Shown here one piece after another: positions 1-7,309 of a stretch of DNA of 20,971 nucleotides (positions are counted from its first letter, which is position 1; each line of letters begins with the position of its first letter). The notes below the pieces were generated by a model, which saw only the letters and a program-made list of their open reading frames with translations, was not told the origin of the DNA and ran no database searches. The DNA is taken from positions 1 to 20,971 of the forward strand of contig CAKZZD010000044.1 in NCBI GenBank assembly GCA_937886715.1, in the 5' to 3' direction. This DNA is from an uncultured Bacteroidales bacterium. Its GTDB lineage: Bacteria > Bacteroidota > Bacteroidia > Bacteroidales > P3. Made by a program: the position numbers and the translations under genes.

Positions 1-1
1 C

Positions 2-1414
2 TGGGATTGGGACAATGGCTGGCTTTTCAACTGGACAATGGACATCTGCGACGTGTCGAAAAACAACGACTGCCGCTATCAGGTAGGCATCGACTCCCTC
101 ATCTGGCGTCCCAACCCCGATGCACAATACCACGACTACGACCTAGGCAAATATCGCGGCCTTGAAGTGAAACAAGCCACTCCCACCATCTCCTACATCC
201 TTTCGCGCGACACAGCCGGCACCTTCCCCATCGACGTGCTTGTCTACGATGAATTCGGCTGCGTCTGGGACACCAACACCCGAATCACCACCTACTGGAC
301 ACCACAGCCCAACCTCGGTGCCGACACCGGCCTCTGCGGCGACACCCAAATGATCCTCGACGGAGGCGACCGTCATGCCAACTCCGCTTCCGAAAACTAC
401 TCCTACCTCTGGGAACCCTTTGGCCAGCAGACCCAAACCATCACCACCACCGATGAAGCCGGCTCCGACATCAACTACGTGGTCCGCACCACCAACACCC
501 ATGGCTCCGGCGACCACAAGAAAGATTGCCAAACCCGCGACACAATCAACGTCAAACTCCTCCGCCAGCCCCTGCCCAGCTTCCTCCCTGCACCCTACCA
601 GCTCGAAGGATGCGCACCGCTGACGCTCAACTTCCAAAACCAGTCGCTCGACGGAGAAAAATACCTCTGGGTATTCGGCGACGGCATCACCTCGTCGCTC
701 GAAAACCCCTCACACACCTATGACGAAGGCGTCTACGACCTCAAATATTACGTCACCTCTGCCGACGGTTGCACCGACTCGGTCATCCTGCCGCAGACCA
801 TCGCCGCCTTCTCCGCCCCCAAATCAGCCTTCACATGGGAACCCACCTACCCGTCGGTGATGAACCCCGTGGTCAACCTCATCAACAACACCGTCCCCCA
901 TACCCCTGCCAACAAATACTATTGGGAGATCCAATACAACCTGAACAACCCACTTTCCGTCGAAACCAAGACCACCTACAACACCACCTTCGACTTCTCG
1001 CAATACGCCACCGATGAAAACGTGGCCGGCAACTACACCGTCCGTCTCATCGCCCGCACCGACAACGTCGCACCCTCGGGCAACATCATCTACTGCCCCG
1101 ACACCACTGAGAACACCATCCTCGTCATCAACGACTTCCTCCAGTTCCCCAACGTGGTCACACCCAACGGCGACGGCATCAACGACCTCTTCATCATCAA
1201 AGGCCTCGTCGAAGGCATGGGCTACCCCATCAACTCGCTCGACATCTACAACAAATGGGGCACCCTCGTCTTCCACCGCACCAACATCTCGTCGATGGAC
1301 GACTTCTGGGATCCGTCCAACGTGCCTTCCGGCACCTACTTCTACCGCTTCTCGGCACACGGCTACAACGGCAACGTCGAACACAATGGTGCCATCGAAG
1401 TGATCAAAGACTGA
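2..1414 (+). CDS. C-terminal part of a large secreted protein with PKD/Ig-like domains and a gliding-motility-type (T9SS type B) C-terminal domain
   Basis: The frame is open from base 2, ahead of the first ATG at 38, so the gene begins outside the window and 470 codons are visible. Numbering from that ATG, residues about 90-170 look like an Ig-like repeat (LGADTGLCGDT, then YLWEPFG, then DTINV). Residues about 185-250 form a PKD-type domain (YLWVFGDGITS, ENPSHTYDEGVYDL). Residues about 366-458 match the gliding-motility-associated C-terminal domain (FPNVVTPNGDGINDLF, DIYNKWG, SGTYFYRF). That domain is the known T9SS type B sorting signal, so the product is inferred to be exported across the outer membrane and to be surface-bound or released, perhaps as an adhesin. 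No catalytic domain is visible in this part. The coding strand is very rich in C over G. A terminator follows 20 bases after the stop. Family assignment of the C-terminal domain is firm; the role is unknown. Confidence 0.9.
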   Translation, partial: WDWDNGWLFNWTMDICDVSKNNDCRYQVGIDSLIWRPNPDAQYHDYDLGKYRGLEVKQATPTISYILSRDTAGTFPIDVLVYDEFGCVWDTNTRITTYWTPQPNLGADTGLCGDTQMILDGGDRHANSASENYSYLWEPFGQQTQTITTTDEAGSDINYVVRTTNTHGSGDHKKDCQTRDTINVKLLRQPLPSFLPAPYQLEGCAPLTLNFQNQSLDGEKYLWVFGDGITSSLENPSHTYDEGVYDLKYYVTSADGCTDSVILPQTIAAFSAPKSAFTWEPTYPSVMNPVVNLINNTVPHTPANKYYWEIQYNLNNPLSVETKTTYNTTFDFSQYATDENVAGNYTVRLIARTDNVAPSGNIIYCPDTTENTILVINDFLQFPNVVTPNGDGINDLFIIKGLVEGMGYPINSLDIYNKWGTLVFHRTNISSMDDFWDPSNVPSGTYFYRFSAHGYNGNVEHNGAIEVIKD

Positions 1415-1434
1415 TTCATCACTTTAATAGCGAA

Positions 1435-1469
1435 AGAGGACTTCCCCAACGGGAGGTCCTCTTTTTTTT
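1435..1469 (+). terminator. Rho-independent terminator after the T9SS type B gene
   Basis: A 12-base stem (AGAGGACTTCCC with GGGAGGTCCTCT, one G-T pair) encloses the loop CAAC and runs into eight T residues. It lies 20 bases past the stop codon at 1414, so it should end that transcript and insulate dnaG. Confidence 0.93.
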
Positions 1470-1485
1470 GCGCCATTCTCACGTC

Positions 1486-1548
1486 GCCTGCCACTTCCAT
1501 GCCACCCCACACCTCCCCACCCCCTCGATTCAGAGCAGCATCCACACC
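1486..1548. other. C-rich non-coding tract ahead of the 11-bp repeat array
   Basis: This part of the 333-base gap between the first gene and dnaG is strongly C-rich on the plus strand, with runs such as CCACCCC and CACCTCCCC (1510-1518). I see no gene in it. An in-frame extension of dnaG (from 1499) crosses it, but the peptide is low complexity. A similar tract precedes the repeat array at 20045-20121 and shares CACCTCCCC exactly. Confidence 0.5.
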
Positions 1549-1632
1549 CTATCTCCGCCCTACCCTCTCCCTACCAACTCCTACCATGGTAGGAGTTGAT
1601 AAGGACTTGGCAAGGTGCAGGGAGGGTGTTGA
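1549..1632. repeat. Palindromic array with 11-bp period (locus A)
   Basis: Left half units begin at 1549, 1560 and 1571 (CTATCTCCGCC, CTACCCTCTCC, CTACCAACTCC), with a shortened unit from 1581. Right half units begin at 1589, 1600, 1611 and 1622 (GTAGGAGTTGA, TAAGGACTTGG, CAAGGTGCAGG, GAGGGTGTTGA). The centre is a perfect 24-bp palindrome at 1575-1598. The outer units are degenerate. It lies between a terminator and the dnaG promoter, in no gene. The palindrome is certain; the 11-bp phasing of the outer units is my reading. Confidence 0.65.
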
Positions 1633-1724
1633 TATGCCTGATAGCAAACAAGTTAAATGGCCTGATACGGGAACGGCGTCGGAAGGAGGAAAAGATTTTT
1701 CGCGCGTATATTGTAAAAAAGGCG

Positions 1725-1732
1725 TATCTTTG
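1725..1732 (+). promoter_or_regulatory. Promoter -7 box for the dnaG operon (TATCTTTG)
   Basis: TATCTTTG is an exact match to the Bacteroidota sigma-ABfr -7 consensus TAnnTTTG. It ends 15 bases before the chosen dnaG ATG, giving an expected leader of only about 8-10 bases. No clear -33 TTTG lies at the usual 19-21 base spacing; only a T run at 1696-1700 is nearby. Confidence 0.75.
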
Positions 1733-1747
1733 CAGTTTGGAACAAAT

Positions 1748-3736
1748 ATGATCGACCAGGAAACCATACAACGGATCATGGACACCGCCCGTATCGAGGA
1801 GGTGATCGGCGATTTTGTCTCTCTGAAAAAACGGGGTGCCAACCATATCGGGTGCTGCCCTTTCCACAACGAGAAGACACCGTCGTTCTACGTCTCACCT
1901 TCAAAGGGCATCTTCAAATGCTTCGGCTGCGGCGAGGCGGGCGACGTGGTGGGCTTCCTGAAAAAGCACGAACACTTCACCTATCCTGAGGCGCTACAGT
2001 ACCTGGCCCGCAAATACAACATCGAGATTCACGAAGAGGAGATGACCGATGAGCAGCGCGAGCGTCAGAACGAACGCGATGCCTTGTTCCATGTGTCGGA
2101 ATTCGCCCAAAAGTATTTCGCCGACATCCTCTACAACAACGAGATGGGCCGAGCCGTGGGCCTATCCTACTTCCATGGCCGCGGACTGAGCGACGAGGTG
2201 ATACGCAACTTCGGCTTGGGATACTGCCTCGACGATTGGTCTAACTTCACTGAACATGCCCGCCGCAACGGTTACAGCGACAATGTGCTTGAAAAGACCG
2301 GACTGACTATCATCAAAGAAGACACCGGCAAGAGCTACGACCGCTTCCGCGGCCGGGTGATGTTCCCCATCTACAGCATTTCGGGTCGCGTGCTGGGCTT
2401 CTCCGGCCGCATCCTCAGCAGCGAAAAGCAAGCTGCCAAGTACGTCAACTCGCCCGATTCCGACATATACAACAAAAGCCGCATCCTCTACGGCCTGTTC
2501 CAAGCCCGGTCGGCCATCGCGAAGCAGAACAAATGCTACCTTGTCGAAGGCAACATCGATGTCATCTCGATGCACCAGTCGGGCGTGGAGAATACGGTGG
2601 CCTCATGCGGCACGTCGCTGACGGTGGAACAGATACGCCTCATCAAGCGCTACACCCCCAACGTCACGGTGCTCTACGACGGCGATTCCGCTGGCATCAA
2701 AGCCGCCCTGCGCGCCGTCAACCTGCTCTTCTCCGAGGGCATGCATGTGCGGGTGGTGCTCTTTCCCGACGGAGAAGATCCCGACAGCTATGCGCAGAAA
2801 TACGGATCGACACAGTTGCAGGACTATCTGGCTTCGCACGAAGACAACTTCGTCATCTTCAAGACGAAAGTGCTTCTCGACGGTGTCAAGAATGATCCCA
2901 TCCGCAAGGCCGAGCTGGTGAAGGACACGATCCAGACCATCGCGCTGGTGCCTGACCTGATCGAGCGCACAGAATACATCGCGCAGTGCTCACGGCTGCT
3001 TAGCGTGCCCGAAGAGGCTCTTGCATCGGAGTTGGCCAAAACCATCAACCGCAACAGGCAGAAATCCTACGAACAAGCCCGCAACGAGAATCGCGAGGAA
3101 GCACTCCATGCCGAAACCGACACTCCGTCCGGTCCCATAGCTGTCCCGCAGACTGCCGCCAAACCGTCCATTTCGCCCGCCAGCATCAACAGCAGCGAGA
3201 AGCATCTGGTGTCGCTCCTGCTCAACTATGCGAACCATCCCATCGAGCAGGTGATCAAAAACGACGATGGAACCAGCGTGCTGTCGACGCATACCGTGGC
3301 CGAAATCATCGTATCCGACCTCCAGTATTACGGACTGACTTTCTCTGACCCCACTTGCCAGACGATATACGACTATTTCAGCCGCACGATTGAGCAGGGA
3401 GAGAATGTCGACACATCCCATTTTGCCGCTGTCGACGACGACGGCGTGCGCAACCTTGCCATGTCGCTGATGGTCGACACCACCTCGGTCAGCGAACTGT
3501 GGCGCAAAAAGGGCATCATCGTCCACTCCATCGAGGACAACCTGCTCACCGACCTGATCGAAACCATCAACAGCTTCAAAATGAAGTGCATCAACGACCA
3601 GATCGCCGAAAACGCAAAAGAGATGATCAACGCCAAAGACGACGACGAACTGCTCATGCTGATCGCACGCAAGAAACAACTCATCGAAAAACGCAACGAA
3701 TTCGGTGCCGCGCTGCACCGGGTGATAAGCCAATAG
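1748..3736 (+). CDS. dnaG: DNA primase DnaG
   Basis: Primase that lays down RNA primers for lagging-strand and initiation synthesis, acting with the DnaB helicase. Of 662 residues, the N-terminal CHC2 zinc finger is complete (Cys37, His40, Cys58, Cys61). The catalytic core and TOPRIM fold follow, with Glu267 in VEGNIDV and Asp311/Asp313 in YDGDSAG, the metal-binding acidic residues. A linker rich in Ser, Pro and Ala lies near 440-480, and a divergent C-terminal helicase-binding region follows. The ATG at 1748 is chosen because MIDQETIQRI is the usual N-terminus in the phylum and a TATCTTTG promoter box sits 16 bases upstream; an in-frame extension to 1499 runs through C-rich repeat DNA. It is the first gene of the dnaG-activator-aroA-miaA operon, 15 bases from the next gene. 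Confidence 0.97.
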   Translation: MIDQETIQRIMDTARIEEVIGDFVSLKKRGANHIGCCPFHNEKTPSFYVSPSKGIFKCFGCGEAGDVVGFLKKHEHFTYPEALQYLARKYNIEIHEEEMTDEQRERQNERDALFHVSEFAQKYFADILYNNEMGRAVGLSYFHGRGLSDEVIRNFGLGYCLDDWSNFTEHARRNGYSDNVLEKTGLTIIKEDTGKSYDRFRGRVMFPIYSISGRVLGFSGRILSSEKQAAKYVNSPDSDIYNKSRILYGLFQARSAIAKQNKCYLVEGNIDVISMHQSGVENTVASCGTSLTVEQIRLIKRYTPNVTVLYDGDSAGIKAALRAVNLLFSEGMHVRVVLFPDGEDPDSYAQKYGSTQLQDYLASHEDNFVIFKTKVLLDGVKNDPIRKAELVKDTIQTIALVPDLIERTEYIAQCSRLLSVPEEALASELAKTINRNRQKSYEQARNENREEALHAETDTPSGPIAVPQTAAKPSISPASINSSEKHLVSLLLNYANHPIEQVIKNDDGTSVLSTHTVAEIIVSDLQYYGLTFSDPTCQTIYDYFSRTIEQGENVDTSHFAAVDDDGVRNLAMSLMVDTTSVSELWRKKGIIVHSIEDNLLTDLIETINSFKMKCINDQIAENAKEMINAKDDDELLMLIARKKQLIEKRNEFGAALHRVISQ

Positions 3737-3751
3737 AACCCAACACCATAC

Positions 3752-4966
3752 ATGGACATACAGACCCTGAAACTCAGATATGACATCATCGGCAACGACC
3801 CCAAACTGATGCTTGCCCTCAACAAAGCCATCCAGGTGGCGCCGACCGACCTGTCGATACTCATCACAGGCGAAAGTGGCGTCGGCAAGGATGTCTTCTC
3901 CCGTATCATCCACGAAAACAGCTCGCGCAAGCACGTGCGGCAAGGCCATGGACTGATATCCGTCAACTGCGGAGCCATACCCGAGGGCACCATCGAGAGC
4001 GAACTTTTTGGCCACGTCAAAGGGGCCTTCACCGGTGCCGACAAAAACCGCAAAGGCTATTTTGAAGAAGCTGACGGCGGCACCCTTTTCCTTGACGAGA
4101 TAGGAGAATTGCCGCTGGCCATGCAGGTCAAGCTGCTGCGTGTGCTCGAGAATGGCGAAATCATCCCTGTGGGATCGTCCAACGCACAGAAGATCAATGT
4201 CAGGGTGGTGGCCGCCACCAACATCGACATCGTCGAAGCTGTGCGCAACGGCCGCTTCCGTGAAGACCTCTACTACCGCCTGAACCAGATCTCCATCTAC
4301 CTGCCGCCGCTGCGTGAGCGCAAAGACGACATACCGCTGCTGTTCCGCAAATTCTCGTCCGACGTGGCGGAGAAATACCACATGCCCCCCATCGTGCTCA
4401 CCGACGACGCCAAAAGGCTGCTGATGGACTATCCCTGGTATGGCAACATCCGCGAACTCAAGAACATAACAGAGCAGATAGCCGTGGTAGAAACCGAGCG
4501 CACCATCACGCTTCCCATCCTGCAGAACTACCTTTCATACGTACCCACAGAGAAACTGCCGGCCGTGGTCTCCGACAACTCGCCCGCCTCCAACCAGATC
4601 ACCGACCGTGAACTGCTTCTCAAAGCGCTTTCGATGGGCCAGATGATCAACGAGATGCGCGGCGAAATCAACGAGTTGCGCCAGATGGTCAGCCAAATGG
4701 CTCAAGGCGTGCAACTTCCCCAAGGCGCCACACAGCAGGTGGCACCGTCGTACCTGCCTTCTACACCTATCCACCACGACGAGGAAGAAGACTTCATGAC
4801 ACCCGAAGTGATTGAGGACGATGCCATTGCGTTGGAAGACCGCGAACGCATAGCCATCCTCAAGGCACTGGAACGCAACCACGGCAACCGGAAACTGACG
4901 GCTTCGGAGCTGCACATCTCCGAGCGCACACTCTACAGAAAACTGAAAGAATACAACATCGACTAA
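3752..4966 (+). CDS. Sigma-54-dependent transcriptional activator (AAA+ / Fis-type HTH, no sensor domain)
   Basis: Enhancer-binding protein that uses ATP to remodel sigma-54 RNA polymerase. In 404 residues the Walker A motif is GESGVGKD (40-47), the sigma-54 contact loop is GAFTGA (91-96) and Walker B is TLFLDEIGE (111-119). The FREDLYYRLN and LPPLRERKDDIP motifs follow. The last 35 residues form a Fis-type helix-turn-helix (TASELHISERTLYRKLKEY). There is no N-terminal receiver, PAS or GAF domain; the AAA+ domain begins almost at residue 10. A segment near 288-320 (MGQMINEMRGEINELRQMVS) looks like a coiled coil between the ATPase and DNA-binding parts. It lies 15 bases after dnaG and 14 before aroA, so is probably co-transcribed. 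The target promoters and the input signal cannot be read here; control by abundance or by a partner protein is inference. Confidence 0.95.
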   Translation: MDIQTLKLRYDIIGNDPKLMLALNKAIQVAPTDLSILITGESGVGKDVFSRIIHENSSRKHVRQGHGLISVNCGAIPEGTIESELFGHVKGAFTGADKNRKGYFEEADGGTLFLDEIGELPLAMQVKLLRVLENGEIIPVGSSNAQKINVRVVAATNIDIVEAVRNGRFREDLYYRLNQISIYLPPLRERKDDIPLLFRKFSSDVAEKYHMPPIVLTDDAKRLLMDYPWYGNIRELKNITEQIAVVETERTITLPILQNYLSYVPTEKLPAVVSDNSPASNQITDRELLLKALSMGQMINEMRGEINELRQMVSQMAQGVQLPQGATQQVAPSYLPSTPIHHDEEEDFMTPEVIEDDAIALEDRERIAILKALERNHGNRKLTASELHISERTLYRKLKEYNID

Positions 4967-4980
4967 CGCCTGCGCTCCCG

Positions 4981-6213
4981 ATGAAGACCAACGACATACG
5001 CATAGACCTGCCCGCCTCGAAAAGCATGAGCAACCGATGGCTGATGATCAACCACCTCATGGGCAGCCATTTCCGCATCAACAAGCCTTCCTCGTCGAAC
5101 GACACCCAGCTTCTGCGGAAACTGCTTCAACAGCTTGAGAACCAGCAGTCGGACGTATACTATTGCGACAATGCCGGCTCGGTGGCGCGCTTCATGATGC
5201 CATTGCTATGCCTCACGCCGGGCCACCACATACTGACGGGCGACACTCGCCTGCAGCAACGCCCCATGGCCCCACTGATTGATGCGCTTCGCCAACTGGG
5301 CTTCCGCATTGAATGTTCCGACGAGGAAGGATTTCTGCCCGTCCACATACAAGGCGCCATACCCACCCGGCGCACCGCCACCGTCGATCCCCTGCTCAGC
5401 AGCCAATTTGTGAGTGCGCTGCTCCTGATAGCCCCACGGCTGCCCGAGGGCCTCTCGCTGACCATGTCGCAGCGACCCACCTCGCGCCCATATATCGACA
5501 TGACATGCGACGCCCTGCGCCAGGCCGGAATCGATGTGCGACGCAGCTCGAACGGACGCACCTACTATGTGAAGCACTTCGACGGACGCCCCAAAGCATC
5601 GAATATCACCATCGAACGCGACTGGTCGTCGGCATCCTATTTCTACACCATGGCCCTGCTGCGGCCCGAGCTGCGCATCCGCCTGATAGGGCTGCAGCTC
5701 GACACATGCCAGGGCGACAGCGCCGCCGACACCTTCTTCAAGATGCTCGGCGTGGAATCCTCCGAAGTGCGCTCGCCCTACCGGTCCACCAGCCGCTCCA
5801 TCACGCTGCAGGGTGGCCGTGAACCGCAGAAAAACATCCAGTTCAACTGCATCGACTGCCCCGACCTGGTCCCCACCTTCGCTGTGGCAGCTGCCGCCGC
5901 GGGGGTGCACACCTTGCTGAAGGGCGTCAGCAACATCGCCCTCAAGGAATCTGACCGCATGCAGGCCATCTGCACCGAACTGCAACGCATGGGCGGAAAG
6001 GTGCAGACCACAGGCACCACCCTGACCATCCTCCCTGCCAAGCTGCACCCTACCGAAATGGTGCGCACCTATGGCGACCACCGCATGGCCATGGCCTTCG
6101 CCCCCCTGCGCCTCGCCTTCCCCGATCTTGAAATCGAACGGCCAGAAGTGGTGGCCAAATCGTTCCCGGAATTTTGGGATCAATTCGACAAGGTCAAAAA
6201 CAACATCCGCTGA
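4981..6213 (+). CDS. aroA: 3-phosphoshikimate 1-carboxyvinyltransferase (EPSP synthase)
   Basis: Sixth step of the shikimate pathway: joins phosphoenolpyruvate to shikimate-3-phosphate in the cytoplasm. The 410-residue protein keeps the family motifs: PASKSMSNR (11-19, substrate-binding Lys14 and Arg19), DNAGSVARFM (63-72), LTGDTRLQQRP (85-95), Asp295 in CPDLVPTF, Glu323 in LKESDR and GDHRMAM (365-371). Asp295 and Glu323 correspond to the acidic active-site residues Asp313 and Glu341 of the E. coli enzyme. It is a little shorter than the usual 425-430 residues and divergent at the N-terminus, as in other Bacteroidota. The ATG at 4981 follows the activator stop by 14 bases; the miaA start lies 8 bases after its stop. 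Inferred to belong to the dnaG operon. Confidence 0.96.
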   Translation: MKTNDIRIDLPASKSMSNRWLMINHLMGSHFRINKPSSSNDTQLLRKLLQQLENQQSDVYYCDNAGSVARFMMPLLCLTPGHHILTGDTRLQQRPMAPLIDALRQLGFRIECSDEEGFLPVHIQGAIPTRRTATVDPLLSSQFVSALLLIAPRLPEGLSLTMSQRPTSRPYIDMTCDALRQAGIDVRRSSNGRTYYVKHFDGRPKASNITIERDWSSASYFYTMALLRPELRIRLIGLQLDTCQGDSAADTFFKMLGVESSEVRSPYRSTSRSITLQGGREPQKNIQFNCIDCPDLVPTFAVAAAAAGVHTLLKGVSNIALKESDRMQAICTELQRMGGKVQTTGTTLTILPAKLHPTEMVRTYGDHRMAMAFAPLRLAFPDLEIERPEVVAKSFPEFWDQFDKVKNNIR

Positions 6214-6221
6214 CGACGAAC

Positions 6222-7067
6222 ATGAAACGTCTGATCATCGTGGCCGGTCCGACAGCCATCGGAAAAACCGCCTACGCAATAAGATTGGCCCAGCTTCTGG
6301 ACACAGAAATCGTGTCGTGCGACTCGCGGCAATTCTACCGCGAGTTGCGCATTGGAGTGGCTCGCCCCGACGAAGATGAACTGAAAGCGGCAAAGCACCA
6401 TTTCATCGCATGCAGGTCGGTTGAACAGCCCTACAACGTGTACGAATACGAACATGACGCCCTGAAAGTCATCGCTCAACTGCACGAGCAACACGACACC
6501 GTGATTGCCGTCGGTGGCAGCGGACTTTACATCGATGCAATCGTCAACGGGTTCATCCCGATGCCCGACCCGACCCCCGAATTGCGCCACCAATTACAGG
6601 AAACACCGCTAGAAGAAAAGCAGAAAATGCTCCAAGAAGCCGATCCGGACTACTTCGATACCGTCGACAAAAACAATCCGGCCAGACTGCAACGTGCCCT
6701 AGAAGTTTGCCTCACCATGGGCAAGCCCTACAGCCAGGTCATCGCCGAACATAGCCCCCAACCGCGTCAGTTCGCGACAGAATACCACATTCTGCAAACG
6801 ACGGATGCCAATCTTAAAGAGCGAATCAACCGCAGGGTGGACGCAATGATAACAAACGGACTGGAGGAGGAGGTGAAGGGCCTTTACGCACTACGACACC
6901 TCAACACACTACGCACCGTAGGCTATCGCGAGCTGTTCCCCGTGATCGAAGGCACAGCAACACTCACGAGCGCAATCGAGCAGATCAAACTCGACACCTG
7001 GCATTACGCCCGGAAGCAGAAAACCTGGATCAAGAAGTACCCCGGCACCATTATCAGCCAATCCTAG
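6222..7067 (+). CDS. miaA: tRNA dimethylallyltransferase MiaA
   Basis: Adds a dimethylallyl group to A37 of tRNAs that read codons starting with U. The 281-residue protein carries the P-loop GPTAIGKT (9-16), DSRQFY (34-39, with the catalytic Asp), GGSGLY (98-103), NPARLQRALEV, TLRTVGYRELF and a C-terminal ARKQKTWIKK that matches the usual RQRTW motif. The start at 6222 gives MKRLIIVAGPTA, with the P-loop at the normal distance; an in-frame extension to 6174 would overlap aroA and is rejected. Slightly short for the family (about 300). Last gene of the dnaG operon. No terminator with a T run follows; the only nearby hairpin is at 7142-7160. Confidence 0.96.
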   Translation: MKRLIIVAGPTAIGKTAYAIRLAQLLDTEIVSCDSRQFYRELRIGVARPDEDELKAAKHHFIACRSVEQPYNVYEYEHDALKVIAQLHEQHDTVIAVGGSGLYIDAIVNGFIPMPDPTPELRHQLQETPLEEKQKMLQEADPDYFDTVDKNNPARLQRALEVCLTMGKPYSQVIAEHSPQPRQFATEYHILQTTDANLKERINRRVDAMITNGLEEEVKGLYALRHLNTLRTVGYRELFPVIEGTATLTSAIEQIKLDTWHYARKQKTWIKKYPGTIISQS

Positions 7068-7082
7068 CGCACTAGATATCGG

Positions 7083-7115
7083 CATTCATACATCAGACGT
7101 CCAACAGACGTCCAA
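7083..7115. repeat. 11-bp tandem repeat (locus C), same consensus as the array at 20045-20121
   Basis: CAGACGTCCAA occurs twice in tandem at 7094-7104 and 7105-7115, preceded by a degenerate unit CATTCATACAT at 7083-7093. Read on the minus strand the unit is TTGGACGTCTG. In the phase GTTGGACGTCT it matches GTTGGACGCTT and GTTGTACGACT of the larger array. It is in the 242-base gap between miaA and the arginine decarboxylase gene. Confidence 0.6.
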
Positions 7116-7141
7116 AAACAATACGGGAGAAAGGGGCGTCA

Positions 7142-7160
7142 AGCGGGATGAAATCCCGCT
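7142..7160. other. Perfect hairpin without T tract, downstream of miaA
   Basis: AGCGGGAT and ATCCCGCT pair perfectly over 8 bases around the loop GAA. No T run follows on the plus strand and none on the minus strand, so it is not a standard intrinsic terminator. It could still protect the 3' end of the dnaG-miaA transcript, or be part of the repeat element just upstream. Confidence 0.5.
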
Positions 7161-7240
7161 CCCACAATTATCCAAAGAGAACAACAAGCAAAAAACTGCA
7201 CAAAAATGCAACATTTCTGGCAATTTAATTAATTTAGTTG

Positions 7241-7248
7241 TATATTTG
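7241..7248 (+). promoter_or_regulatory. Promoter -7 box for the arginine decarboxylase gene (TATATTTG)
   Basis: TATATTTG matches the Bacteroidota TAnnTTTG box and lies in an AT-rich stretch unlike the surrounding DNA. A good -33 TTTG is not visible at 19-21 bases; TTTCTGG at 7214-7220 is the nearest candidate. The predicted start near 7255 leaves a leader of about 55 bases. Confidence 0.65.
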
Positions 7249-7254
7249 CATAAT

Positions 7255-7307
7255 CAATCCAACTTGGTCGGATTGGCGAAAATATTGTAAATTAATCAAT
7301 TTAGTTG
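7255..7307 (+). promoter_or_regulatory. Leader of the arginine decarboxylase gene: 5' stem-loop and a repeated AT-rich motif
   Basis: CAATCC (7255-7260) pairs with GGATTG (7270-7275) to give a small hairpin at the expected 5' end of the transcript. TTAATCAATTTAGTTG at 7292-7307, right before the ATG, repeats TTAATTAATTTAGTTG at 7225-7240, next to the -7 box, with one mismatch in 16. Whether either has a role is unknown. Confidence 0.35.
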
Positions 7308-7309
7308 AA

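Noticed and set aside
1549..1632. A CRISPR array, considered for this locus and for 20045-20121
   Set aside because: The units are 11 bases, contiguous and inverted at the centre; there are no 25-40-base repeats with unique spacers and no cas genes.
1499..1747. An 83-codon N-terminal extension of DnaG
   Set aside because: It is low complexity, crosses the C-rich tract and the palindromic array, and includes the promoter box; MIDQETI at 1748 is the normal start.
2990..4381. A 463-codon minus-strand open frame opposite dnaG and the activator gene
   Set aside because: Val/Asp/Phe-rich sequence without any motif, overlapping two well-identified genes; an effect of codon bias.
7214..7250. A sigma-54 -24/-12 promoter (TGGCA at 7218, TTTGCA near 7245)
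   Set aside because: The spacing between TGGCA and TTGC does not fit the fixed 5-base gap; the TATATTTG box explains the region better.
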